Shown here piece after piece: positions 15,345-24,429 of a DNA stretch of 38,974 nucleotides. Each line of letters opens with the position of its first letter. Position 1 is the first letter of the stretch. Origin of the DNA: Planctomycetales bacterium (GTDB lineage: Bacteria; Planctomycetota; Planctomycetia; Pirellulales; Pirellulaceae); assembly GCA_020427005.1 (NCBI GenBank), contig JAGQOY010000047.1, forward strand, positions 1 through 38,974, written 5' to 3'. The notes beneath the pieces are model-generated. The model was not told where the DNA came from and ran no database searches. It worked only from the letters and a program-made list of their open reading frames with translations. The translations under genes and the position numbers were made by a program.

Positions 15345-16406
15345 GTGCGACCCACAGCCACCCAAACGTCGGCAGCGGGACTTTTCTACGCTGTCACTTT
15401 GTGTGCTACTTGGGTAGCCCTGCTGGGCTGGCCTGGACTATTACCATCGCTAATGTGTTTACTGGTCTGGGGACAGGTCTTTTCCAACTACAAACGAGAG
15501 TTGGGACTTTTTAGACTTGATCACTCCGATCAAACTGTCCCTTCCCAGCATCCTCAGTTGACCTCCACTTCCTGCCCTAATATTTGCCCTACCGCTCAAG
15601 GACCAAACAATTCCACTAAAACTTTCTCACTATGGAAAGCCTTCTTGGGGACTGTCTGCATTATCGGGCTGGCGATAGCTTCATTTCTCTACCTGCCACC
15701 TAAATCCGACAGTGATCCCATGCGGCATGCAGAGATCTCAATGCGCGTAATCGCACGTGCCATACAGACGTACCATCGCGATAACGGCTCACTTCCGCCA
15801 ATTGTTACTTACGACGCATTCGGGAAACCAATGCACAGTTGGCGAGCTCTAATTCTCGAACAACTTGGGGAAACCAGCCTTGGGTCAGCCTACCGGTTGG
15901 ACGAACCCTGGAACAGCCCTCACAACTCGGCTCTGGCGAAGTATCGTCCCTGGCACTTCCAGATCTTCGATAAAGAGAGTGCTGATGCAGCGGACAGCCA
16001 GACATCTCAGTCCACGACCGTCCAAGGATTCATCGAGTCCGACGGTACATTCGTAGTGGCTGAGCATGAGAACTGGAACTGCAACTGGCTCGAACCTCGG
16101 GAGGTTTCAAGACAGGATGCAGTACTTGAACTGCTGGCGACACCACAACTAAAACAGGGATTCTGGTTCGAAGGATTCTTGGTCTCAACCTTTCGAGGTC
16201 GAATAGCAGTCCGAGATCAAATGCCAATCTGTGTTCAACCGAACTGCGCACGAAAATCAAGACAAGACCAATGGGACGCGATTGAACCCAAACATCAACT
16301 TCTGCATCGCGTCGTTCACAGCCACCATATAACCCAGTTACTGGTACTGCTGACGGCTGTTCTGTTGCCGCTTTACCATCTGCGCCGCATTCCCGTTTTC
16401 GAGTAA
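15345..16406 (+). CDS. DUF1559-like membrane protein
   Basis: 353 residues from a GTG at 15345, chosen because ggagg lies 8 nt upstream; the frame also opens with a GTG at 15330. Two hydrophobic segments near residues 10-45 are followed by a Ser/Thr/Gln-rich linker, another membrane segment near 95-115 and then a soluble domain. That domain contains MRVIARAIQTYHRDNGSLPP, MHSWRALILEQLG, DEPWNSPHN and SDGTFVVAEHENW, which is the DUF1559 pattern abundant in planctomycetes, where such proteins resemble secreted pseudopilins. A last hydrophobic segment (LLVLLTAVLLPL) lies near the C-terminus. Unlike typical members it lacks an N-terminal prepilin leader and looks like a DUF1559 domain placed inside a multi-pass membrane protein. 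The role is unknown. Confidence 0.75.
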   Translation: MRPTATQTSAAGLFYAVTLCATWVALLGWPGLLPSLMCLLVWGQVFSNYKRELGLFRLDHSDQTVPSQHPQLTSTSCPNICPTAQGPNNSTKTFSLWKAFLGTVCIIGLAIASFLYLPPKSDSDPMRHAEISMRVIARAIQTYHRDNGSLPPIVTYDAFGKPMHSWRALILEQLGETSLGSAYRLDEPWNSPHNSALAKYRPWHFQIFDKESADAADSQTSQSTTVQGFIESDGTFVVAEHENWNCNWLEPREVSRQDAVLELLATPQLKQGFWFEGFLVSTFRGRIAVRDQMPICVQPNCARKSRQDQWDAIEPKHQLLHRVVHSHHITQLLVLLTAVLLPLYHLRRIPVFE

Positions 16407-16579
16407 CTACCCGGACTTCTGCTGACTGCAATCTGCCAATCGGATGTCCATCTGAGCTGTGTTTGCCAAAAATAGGTTGTCCATACGACCGGATTTGACC
16501 TGTCGTAGATCTTGATGTCATGAGTTTTGCGCGTCATAACAAATGCGTTCAGCGCAATCGGGTGGTTAGGAGTGCCTTA

Positions 16580-19500
16580 ATGCAATCTTATATTGAATCC
16601 CAAAAGCAACGCAGCCACGACAGAGCGATGCAGGCCGCTTGGTGGTACCCCCACCAAAACCAAGATCGAATCGTTTGTCAACTTTGCCCCAGGCTCTGTA
16701 GTTTAAAGCCGGGTGATCGGGGATTTTGTTTTGTGCGTGAAAACCGTGATGGGCAAATGTATCTTTCGACCTACGGTAAAAGCACTGGTTTTTGTATTGA
16801 CCCCATAGAGAAAAAACCACTGAACCACTTTTATCCTGGGACAAGCGTGCTTAGCTTCGGAACAGCAGGTTGCAACCTCGGCTGCCAATTCTGCCAGAAC
16901 TGGGACATTTCCAAGTCGCGACAAACCGAACGACTCAGCTCCGTGGCCGAACCGAACACTATCGCACATGCAGCGGTTGAACTGGGCTGTAAATCTGTCG
17001 CTTTTACATATAACGATCCAATCATTTGGGCCGAATACGCCATTGATACTGCCCGCGCTTGCCGCCAGGCGGGAGTTAAAACTGTGGCCGTCACCGCGGG
17101 CTACATCAGTTCAGAGGCTCGACCAGAATTCTTTGAGTTCATGGACGCAGCCAATGTGGATCTCAAAGCATTCTCGGAAGAGTTCTACCAAAAGATTACT
17201 TACTCCCATTTGCAACCAGTTCTTGACACATTGTGTTATTTGAAGCACGAGACCGACATCTGGTTCGAAATAACCAACTTGATAATTCCAGAGCTGAATG
17301 ACAATCCAGATGAACTGCGCAGGATGTGCGGATGGATATTGAAATCAATTGGATCCGACACCCCTATTCACTTCAGCGCCTTTCATCCAGATTTCCGAAT
17401 GATGGATAGACCACGGACTGATCCAGCTACGCTTCAACAAGCTTTCGAATTAGCCCGTCATGAAGGCCTGCAATACGTTTATGTTGGAAATGTTCATGAT
17501 GTCCAGCGACAAAGTAGTTTTTGCCATAGCTGTGGCCAGTTGATCGTTGAGCGGAATTGGTATCAACTAGGCAAATACAATGTTGATGACTGCGGTTGCT
17601 GTCGAAATTGCCAGACACAGATTCCAGGCCGCTTTGATGGCCCAGCCGGAAAATGGAACGCGCAGCGAGTTCCCGTGAAAATCGAACTCTATGCACCCTC
17701 AGATCGCAATGCCCAACTACTCAATCCGACCGACTCAAAGGATGATCAAGTGACCGATCAGAATTCGCAAACAGCAACACCAGTTCAACCTGTACGTCGA
17801 GTTCCCGCCAAGCCACTCCAGATTGACCAACTTAAAGACAGCCATCGAAAACTGATATTGGAGAAGGCAGCGAATTGGGTCATCGATGCAACTCTCGGTC
17901 GGCCGCTGAGTAGCCCGCCCTTTCCCCTGGGCGACTTGACTGATTCTCTGGTAATGGGCGTTTTCGTCACCCTCAAGCGAGGCGATGTTCTGCGGGGCTG
18001 TCGTGGAGTTCTTGGTAAGCCACTACCTCTGGCTGCAGCTATCCAAAATGCTGCCGCGATGACGGCTAAAGACGATCAACGAATGGCCCCCATTTCTCCT
18101 TCCGAACTACCCTTTCTATCCATTGATGTCACCTTGCTAGGGCCATTTCAGAAAATAGAGTCCTCAGGCACAGAGCGAGCCAGCTCTGTAGAAGTTGGCA
18201 AGCATGGGCTCATGATACAGCGTGGTAATAAGAGTGGTCTACTGCTGCCTAGTGTTGCCATAGAACACAACTGGAATGCCCAGCGTTTTCTCGAGGCTGT
18301 TTGCACGAAGGCCGGCTTGCCTATTAGTGCATGGGAAACGGAAGAAGCGGTCGTAACGACTTTTGATGGAGTACCAATCGCAGGCAACATCTCAAAATTC
18401 CTAGCTGACCAGCCAAATGCGCGTCCATTGCCGCTGACGAAAGATCAACTGAGTGCCTACGCTCAGTTGGCCGGCCAGAATATTGTGGCGATGGCAACCG
18501 GAGGTACACCAAGCTACGTGGCACCTCATTTACCCGATGTTTCAGTCAACGCGATTGTATTATCCATGCAATGGAATGATGGGTCAGAAACTGGCTCTCG
18601 ACAGGGTAATGCCTTGCAGGTCTCATTCCGGCCAGGTATTGCACTGCAATCATCCTTGTTCCAAATGTGCCAAAGCGCTGCTCAAATGTTTCAACAACAA
18701 CGTTTTAACGGGCAGTTGCATTTAGGACTGACGCTTGGGTTCGATCCGGCCTTGCATGGATATGGTGAATCGGCCGACATCACAGGTGTTGACCCTTCAA
18801 CCCGTGCAATTGTCATTTCTGATCCACGACATTGCGGTCTGGCGTACGACAACAGTCGAACTGCCGAAGAGCTAAGGAGTTTGCTACGCAAGAATCTGCC
18901 AGTCCATACTCGCGATGCTGTCGTCCATAGCATCCAAGTAATGTCTACTATGCCAAGTGTCATTAGTATCTCCGGTCCAACTCCGCTAAACACTGGTGGA
19001 ATGCGTCCCGCTGCAGTAGCCGGCAAGTTCTACCCCGCCGAAGATGCAGCCCGCCGCGCAATGGTCGAAGGTATCTTCTCTGGATTGAAGAGTGGGTCAT
19101 CCAATCCCTTGGCGATCATGGTCCCGCACGCCGGACTAAAGTATAGCGGTAAAGTAGCCGCGCAAGTTTACAGTCAGGTTGCTAATCTCAATCAGCGTAC
19201 CTTGATCATCATTTCTCCAAAACATACTAGCAAAGGTATCAATTGGGCGGTCTGCCCGCATGAAAGTTGGCAAATCTCCCAAACGAAATCGATAGCGAGT
19301 GACTCACAACTCGCACAACAGATTGCCGATTGCGTCACGGAATTCAAATTGGATACAGCGGCACACGAACAAGAGCATGGCATCGAGGTTCAATTGCCAT
19401 TGCTGGAGCAAATAGCCCCTAGTTCCAAAGTCATTGGTATTGCCATGCATGGAGGAGGTTGGCATGACATCCAGCAAGCAGCCACCGAATTTGCAACGTT

Positions 19501-19822
19501 TTTAAGATCGCTTCATCCGTTTCCCTTACTAGTGATCTCCAGCGACATGAATCACTATGCACCTGATCACGAAAATCGTCGTCGTGATCGTTTGGCTTTG
19601 GATGCCATGGCGACAAGCGACCCGCAGCAGCTCATGTCCGTGTGTCGCGAGAATGACATTAGCATGTGTGGTCTGGTGCCAGCGGCCTTCGTCATGGAAA
19701 CTTTGCGACAGCTCGGTCACACATTTAGAACAAAGGAGATAGCTGTTACCACCAGCGCAGACGTTTCGGGGGATAAATCGCAGGTGGTTGGTTACGCCGG
19801 CTTGTTACTTGAGGCATGTTAA
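16580..19822 (+). CDS. AmmeMemoRadiSam fusion: radical SAM, AMMECR1 and MEMO1 domains in one protein
   Basis: 1080 residues from the ATG at 16580, which has taggag 7 nt upstream; the frame reaches back to 16520. Residues 30-350 are the AmmeMemoRadiSam radical SAM enzyme (AmrS type, related to pyruvate formate-lyase activase): Cys-rich head CQLCPRLC, the cluster motif CNLGCQFC (Cys98, 102, 105) and a Cys-rich ribbon near 315-345. Residues about 417-605 are an AMMECR1 (AmrA) domain with LRGCRGVLGKPLPLAAAI. Residues about 610-800 form an unassigned stretch. Residues about 807-1080 are a MEMO1 (AmrB) domain with AGKFYPA, VPHAGLKYSGKVAA, EHGIEVQLPLL and SSDMNHYAPDHE. These three normally occur as separate clustered genes whose joint product is unknown. 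All metal and cluster ligands I can check are intact. Confidence 0.92.
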   Translation: MQSYIESQKQRSHDRAMQAAWWYPHQNQDRIVCQLCPRLCSLKPGDRGFCFVRENRDGQMYLSTYGKSTGFCIDPIEKKPLNHFYPGTSVLSFGTAGCNLGCQFCQNWDISKSRQTERLSSVAEPNTIAHAAVELGCKSVAFTYNDPIIWAEYAIDTARACRQAGVKTVAVTAGYISSEARPEFFEFMDAANVDLKAFSEEFYQKITYSHLQPVLDTLCYLKHETDIWFEITNLIIPELNDNPDELRRMCGWILKSIGSDTPIHFSAFHPDFRMMDRPRTDPATLQQAFELARHEGLQYVYVGNVHDVQRQSSFCHSCGQLIVERNWYQLGKYNVDDCGCCRNCQTQIPGRFDGPAGKWNAQRVPVKIELYAPSDRNAQLLNPTDSKDDQVTDQNSQTATPVQPVRRVPAKPLQIDQLKDSHRKLILEKAANWVIDATLGRPLSSPPFPLGDLTDSLVMGVFVTLKRGDVLRGCRGVLGKPLPLAAAIQNAAAMTAKDDQRMAPISPSELPFLSIDVTLLGPFQKIESSGTERASSVEVGKHGLMIQRGNKSGLLLPSVAIEHNWNAQRFLEAVCTKAGLPISAWETEEAVVTTFDGVPIAGNISKFLADQPNARPLPLTKDQLSAYAQLAGQNIVAMATGGTPSYVAPHLPDVSVNAIVLSMQWNDGSETGSRQGNALQVSFRPGIALQSSLFQMCQSAAQMFQQQRFNGQLHLGLTLGFDPALHGYGESADITGVDPSTRAIVISDPRHCGLAYDNSRTAEELRSLLRKNLPVHTRDAVVHSIQVMSTMPSVISISGPTPLNTGGMRPAAVAGKFYPAEDAARRAMVEGIFSGLKSGSSNPLAIMVPHAGLKYSGKVAAQVYSQVANLNQRTLIIISPKHTSKGINWAVCPHESWQISQTKSIASDSQLAQQIADCVTEFKLDTAAHEQEHGIEVQLPLLEQIAPSSKVIGIAMHGGGWHDIQQAATEFATFLRSLHPFPLLVISSDMNHYAPDHENRRRDRLALDAMATSDPQQLMSVCRENDISMCGLVPAAFVMETLRQLGHTFRTKEIAVTTSADVSGDKSQVVGYAGLLLEAC

Positions 19823-19884
19823 AGAGCCCAACGTACGCTTGCCCCCATTGACTAACAGGACCGTTGAAAGGGCAAAACTCTACT

Positions 19885-21852
19885 TCAGGCAGCCCGAGTA
19901 CTGAACTGCTCTGCAACGACAAGCTTGCCGCGGTCCATTTTGTACACTCGATCTGCCAGTTCCAACAACTTTTCTCGGTGGGTTATGATGATGATCGTGC
20001 GTGCGCCGCGATCCTCGGCTAACGATTCGCGGATCAGTTGCTCGCTATGCATATCAATTTGGCTTGTCGCTTCATCAAGTATCAAAATCTCGGGATCGCA
20101 CAATAGTGCTTGGGCAAGTGCAATACGTTGACGTTGACCACCTGAAAGACGGCAACCGTTCTGCCCAACGCGCGTCTGATATCCTTGTTGTAACGAGCCC
20201 ACGATAAATTCGTGCGCATGCGCCCTGCGAGCCGCAGTTTCGACTTCCTCGTCAGTCGCAGTTGGTCTACCGTAACGAATGTTATAAGCAACGGTCTCAT
20301 TGAATAACTCCGTCTGCTGTGTGACCAATGCAATTCGGGACCGAACATCTTGGACGCGCATATCGCGATAGTCCACTCCGTCCAAGCAGACTGATCCTTG
20401 AGTCGGATCGTAGAACCGACACAATAAATTGATCATTGTCGACTTGCCACTACCGTTACCGCCAATGATGGCAATTGTCGAACCATAGGGAATTTCCAGG
20501 TCTACAGCACTTAGCACTTCGTGATTAGGCACATAGGAAAACGACAGCTGCCGTAGCGTCAGTGAACCATGTGGATGAGAAACGTCCCGAGGTTTTTCAG
20601 GGTCACCAATTAAGCTTGGACGATCCAAGATCGGAAAAAGCGTATCGGCTGCGACAGTGCCGGCGTAGATTGTGGAGTAGACGGCAGACAACTTGCGCAG
20701 TGGATCACTCATGCCAACTAACATTCCAAAGAAAACTAACAATGCAGAGACACTCATAGGCTGGTCACAAATGCGAATACCCAAAATATGTGTCTGTTGA
20801 TTGAGGACCAAATAGGCGCCACCGATAATCGTAGTCCCCAACATTCCAATTCCAAGAAATTCAATGATTGGCTTCGAAAGTGAAGAGAGAAAAATAAAAC
20901 GTAGACCATTCCTCTTCAACAAAGCCGTGGAGGCTTCAAATCTCTGTTGCTCAAACTCTTCACGCTGGTAGGACTGGATCGTATTGATATTCCCCAATGA
21001 TTCCAAGAGTACATCGTGAAAACCAGCTGCTCGCTCCAAGACTCGTGAGGATACCGATTTCAGGCGTCTGGTTAACACATAGAGCAATACGCCTACAAAA
21101 GGGGCAATTAAGGAACTCAAAAGTAATAAGCGCCAACAGATCCAAGCAGCTCCTATGGCGCATGCCACAATCTTAAGTGGCTCTCTTAAAGCTGCTCCCA
21201 ATACGTTTACCAGACCGTTGGACAACATTTCCGTAGTATGGATCACTAGCGTGACAAACTTCGATTGGCCATATCCATTGAACGTGGTTCGGTCGATAGT
21301 CACGGCCTTATTGAATATCCGGTTACGTAGGTCGTTGGATATATTCAACGCCACTTTGCCCACTAAAACTTCGTTCGTGATTAGGAAGAAGTGCTTTATT
21401 AGAGTCGATACAATCAAAACAGCGACAATCAAAGATACGGTTTGAAATGGGCTGCTAGGAATAAATTTATTTACCCATGGTTTCAACTTCTCATAACTCT
21501 TCAGTTGCGTTGCCGCTGCCTTTATATCCGCGTCGAGCCTACCTGCCTCCACGTTTTCCCTAGCACCCCCTACCACGTTGGCATTCTGCAGCTCTTCCAG
21601 CATCCGCGTTTTGGTTGCCACTTCTGTAGTTAGTCGTACGATCTCGTCGTCGATCCATTGCTGGGTAGACTGCCCTCGTATGGTAACCTCAAGAATTGGG
21701 AAGAAAGCTCCGATGTTTGCTCCCCATAGGGCAGCTACTGCGAAAGAACAGACCGCTGCCATTGCAACGGACGGCCAGTGGTGGCTAGCAAGTTTCACGG
21801 CTCTGAGAAAATTGTTCATAAATTGCAGTTTCTTTAGACAAGTGCTCGCCAT
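19885..21852 (-). CDS. ABC exporter, MsbA-like half transporter with a periplasmic helical insert
   Basis: 655 residues. Six membrane segments (about 25-390) are followed by an ATPase with IIGGNGSGKST (Walker A), LSGGQRQRIALAQAL (signature), EILILDEATSQID (Walker B) and ITHR (H-loop). Between TM1 and TM2 is an unusual insert of roughly 85 residues (about 55-140) that is charged and heptad-like (DDEIVRLTTEVATKTRMLEE). MsbA-type homodimers flip lipid-linked material across the inner membrane; here it is the last gene of the glycan locus, which suggests export of its lipid-linked product. A start at 21819 (MNNFLRAV) is also possible. The protein ends in Ala-Ala like its neighbours. The stop is 62 bp from that of the convergent AmmeMemoRadiSam gene. 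Confidence 0.9.
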   Translation of the reverse strand: MASTCLKKLQFMNNFLRAVKLASHHWPSVAMAAVCSFAVAALWGANIGAFFPILEVTIRGQSTQQWIDDEIVRLTTEVATKTRMLEELQNANVVGGARENVEAGRLDADIKAAATQLKSYEKLKPWVNKFIPSSPFQTVSLIVAVLIVSTLIKHFFLITNEVLVGKVALNISNDLRNRIFNKAVTIDRTTFNGYGQSKFVTLVIHTTEMLSNGLVNVLGAALREPLKIVACAIGAAWICWRLLLLSSLIAPFVGVLLYVLTRRLKSVSSRVLERAAGFHDVLLESLGNINTIQSYQREEFEQQRFEASTALLKRNGLRFIFLSSLSKPIIEFLGIGMLGTTIIGGAYLVLNQQTHILGIRICDQPMSVSALLVFFGMLVGMSDPLRKLSAVYSTIYAGTVAADTLFPILDRPSLIGDPEKPRDVSHPHGSLTLRQLSFSYVPNHEVLSAVDLEIPYGSTIAIIGGNGSGKSTMINLLCRFYDPTQGSVCLDGVDYRDMRVQDVRSRIALVTQQTELFNETVAYNIRYGRPTATDEEVETAARRAHAHEFIVGSLQQGYQTRVGQNGCRLSGGQRQRIALAQALLCDPEILILDEATSQIDMHSEQLIRESLAEDRGARTIIIITHREKLLELADRVYKMDRGKLVVAEQFSTRAA

Positions 21853-22001
21853 GGAATGCAGGAAATTCGCCAGCGAGGCTTAACTATTTCAGTGGAAAAC
21901 CAGCCGGGCGTTGGCCAGACCGGTACTCCGTGGGCAACTGTATAGAACCAATTATTCCATGTTGGCGTCAAGTCCAATGAGCATCGCATGCACCGACAAT
22001 T

Positions 22002-22757
22002 TCAGGCCGCTTCGCGGGAAACTTGCTCAAACATCTGCTCACGGAATTCAGATAGACTTCGTACCGGCCTCCCGTTCAGCGTAGCCGAAGGGTAAGGCGG
22101 GTAATCCATGGCTCGGATAAAACGCTCAATCATATCCGTTGGCCAGGTCATATCTATCTTCCCGTCGTGAGGACAGCCACGTCGATAGTAGCTGGGGGTA
22201 CCGACCTGAACGCGGCCAGTCGTTCCGCTAAGCACTAACTCAAGGACTTCGGAGAATCTACTCATGGCCATGAACCCAACTCGCTGATACAGCGTCGCTT
22301 GAGAATCAAAGTCTTCGATGTCAATGGCTTGTTGAATGATGATATTGCCTGTATCGCAACCCTCATCCACGAAATGGTAGGAGAAACCTGCCTGTGCTTC
22401 TCCGTTGATCATGGCCCACGTTAATGAGCTGCAGCCACGATATCGTGGCAGTAGGGATGGATGAAGGTTAAAAATCCTACGCTCGCAGGCATCAATTACC
22501 GGTTTCTTAATCATGTGTCGGTAATAGATCGAGGCAATCACATCTGGTTTGAACGGCAACTTACTACGCGAGATGTTTTCTAGCGAGTAACTTGTTTGAG
22601 TTTTTTCACAGTAGCTACTGAGCGAAGGAATAAAATTCGGAGCCTCATGAGTATAGACAAATACTTCATGGTTGGCATTCAATAGCTGGCGAAGTGCATC
22701 ACAGCCGGTCCAATGATAGCCGCAAAGGATAATTTTCATCTTGGTCGTAATCTCCAT
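22002..22757 (-). CDS. Formyltransferase family protein, probably a nucleotide-sugar N-formyltransferase
   Basis: 251 residues. The formyl_trans fold is shown by MKIILCGYHWTG at the start, IFNLHPSLLPRYRGCSSL (Asn and His of the catalytic triad) and HFVDEGCDTGNIIIQQ (the triad Asp). It lacks the tRNA-binding C-terminal domain of methionyl-tRNA formyltransferase, and its length fits sugar N-formyltransferases of the WbkC/VioF/FdtF kind, which use 10-formyl-tetrahydrofolate to formylate a 4- or 3-amino sugar. The DegT-type aminotransferase five genes upstream would supply the amino sugar. The true start may be the ATG six codons later (22739). It ends in Glu-Ala-Ala. It lies 109 bp after the glycosyltransferase gene and 149 bp before the ABC exporter. 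Confidence 0.85.
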   Translation of the reverse strand: MEITTKMKIILCGYHWTGCDALRQLLNANHEVFVYTHEAPNFIPSLSSYCEKTQTSYSLENISRSKLPFKPDVIASIYYRHMIKKPVIDACERRIFNLHPSLLPRYRGCSSLTWAMINGEAQAGFSYHFVDEGCDTGNIIIQQAIDIEDFDSQATLYQRVGFMAMSRFSEVLELVLSGTTGRVQVGTPSYYRRGCPHDGKIDMTWPTDMIERFIRAMDYPPYPSATLNGRPVRSLSEFREQMFEQVSREAA

Positions 22758-22866
22758 TCTTCCTCATCTACTAAGACATCTGGACGCCTGTCCCATTGGC
22801 CTCCAGATCAGTCTCTCGACTCACTGAGCAAATCCTTCCCAGGTTGAGAGAACATCCCATTTAGAC

Positions 22867-24399
22867 TTAGGCTGCCTGTCGACCTAGGACCTTAGCTTGG
22901 CGAGAGATCTTTTGTGCTTCCAGCTCGATAGCGTATTCCAACACTTCTCGCCAATCTTTGGCAGCGTCGACCCAGGTGCGACCAAATAATGCCTCGCGAG
23001 TAGCCTGCTGCGCGCGAATAACTTCGGATCGATGCTGTCTAAAATGTTCTATGATGCGCACCACTGCTGGAACATCGTCAACATCAAAATAGTGCATCGC
23101 GTCGCCCATGGGTGCAAACAACTCTTTTAGAGATGCGATACTGGAACATGCAATCGGACATCCCCAATACATGGCTTCCATCAGTGGAAAGCTGCCTTGC
23201 TCATAACGGGACGAAACGATGGTGGCAAGCGATTTTTTGTAGAAAACCGACAAAGCATCGCGGTCAACTTTTCCAAGAATATGAACCCTAGCCTGCAAAC
23301 CAGCTGCTGAAATTTGATTCAGTAGCTTTTCCTTTGCAGCGTGTATCCCTGTGAAAACTAGGTGCAACGACGTATCACCTTGCTGCTGCATTGCGTCCAG
23401 AGCCGAAACCAGCAATTCGTGATTCTTGTAAGACCGAAAAGCTGATGGATAGAAAATGAACTCTTCATTGAGAATTGGATATCTGCTAGTAATTTCCGCT
23501 GCATTTCCGGCCCTACCAAAATCAGTTGGTGCCGCTGGAGCCACGACGCGAATTTTTTCATCCGGTAAATTGAGAATACCTTTGAGGTCGTTGTCTCGAA
23601 TAAAGTGCGACATAGTGGCAGCCACAGTCGATCGGCCGGAAACAGATTCCGCCAACATTTTGAAAGTTTGAAGAGAACTTGGGTCAGTTACTTCGGGAAA
23701 GTGATAGCAAACCAAGTCGTGAATGGTTACTACAGTTGGCTTACTAAAAGATTGAAATAGACCGACATATGGAATAACCCACACATCACACGATTCGATT
23801 ATTCTTTGAGTCTCAATTTGGTTTATCGAATCGAAGTACTGCTGCTTCATCCTGGTCAATTGGGCCACGTACCGAGCCAGACGCACTTCATTTCGCAACA
23901 TTTCCCGATAGATTCGATTCCCTAGAATTACCAATCCCAGTACAGGTAGGAGCAATGTTCGGATCAGCTTGCCTCGCCGACTACTAGAAAAACTGGGTTG
24001 GCAGCCGAGTTGATTGCATAACTGGGCGAAAGCCATACGCAATGACAACTTTTCTCCACTAGACTGAAACTCTTCAAGTCTCTTTTGCCAATTCGCGCTG
24101 TGCTTGGCAGCTGTTCTCCAGAATTTCTGGCGGAGCTTGAGCATGCCTCTTATCGGAGATGCCGCCCGGACTTTAATGTTCCCGCCTCCACATCGAACGG
24201 TATTGGCCATCACGTGCTCTTCGCCAGGCTTTGAAACCATCGTAACCTGCACGGGAGTAGGTAAGTTGGCCAGCCCACGAGCTAGGTTATGAGCAAAAAC
24301 TCCGATTCCCTCACTTTGCTCCAGCGTGATGTGATATGCACACCAGATACCTACTCGAAGCTTCTTTTTTGATCGAGGGTTGAAATTCTTTATTTCCAT
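22867..24399 (-). CDS. Glycosyltransferase family 4 (GT-B fold)
   Basis: 510 residues. The N-terminal half has a glycine-rich acceptor-side phrase SEGIGVFAHNLARGLANL, and the C-terminal half has the donor-side motif EQGSFPLMEAMYWGCPIACS, carrying the E-x7-E of GT4 retaining enzymes. It is longer than the usual 370-400 residues because of an insert near residues 90-190, Arg/Lys-rich with a short hydrophobic stretch (LLLPVLGLVILGNRIYREML) that could contact the membrane. It probably transfers a sugar to a lipid-linked acceptor at the cytoplasmic face. The start 30 bp after the acyltransferase stop suggests cotranscription. The C-terminus is Gln-Ala-Ala. Confidence 0.92.
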   Translation of the reverse strand: MEIKNFNPRSKKKLRVGIWCAYHITLEQSEGIGVFAHNLARGLANLPTPVQVTMVSKPGEEHVMANTVRCGGGNIKVRAASPIRGMLKLRQKFWRTAAKHSANWQKRLEEFQSSGEKLSLRMAFAQLCNQLGCQPSFSSSRRGKLIRTLLLPVLGLVILGNRIYREMLRNEVRLARYVAQLTRMKQQYFDSINQIETQRIIESCDVWVIPYVGLFQSFSKPTVVTIHDLVCYHFPEVTDPSSLQTFKMLAESVSGRSTVAATMSHFIRDNDLKGILNLPDEKIRVVAPAAPTDFGRAGNAAEITSRYPILNEEFIFYPSAFRSYKNHELLVSALDAMQQQGDTSLHLVFTGIHAAKEKLLNQISAAGLQARVHILGKVDRDALSVFYKKSLATIVSSRYEQGSFPLMEAMYWGCPIACSSIASLKELFAPMGDAMHYFDVDDVPAVVRIIEHFRQHRSEVIRAQQATREALFGRTWVDAAKDWREVLEYAIELEAQKISRQAKVLGRQAA

Positions 24400-24429
24400 T
24401 CTCCGCTTACCTTCCTTGCTACTTCGCGT

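Noticed and set aside
16580..17650. Radical SAM part as a maturase for the nearby Cys-type sulfatase
   Set aside because: The domain matches the AmmeMemoRadiSam radical SAM type with pyruvate formate-lyase-activase-like layout and is fused to AMMECR1 and MEMO1; it lacks the Cys-rich SPASM region of sulfatase maturases.
22867..24399. Possibility that the long glycosyltransferase is a fusion of two genes
   Set aside because: The insert at residues 90-190 lies within one GT-B fold; both halves of a single GT4 enzyme are present in the normal order.
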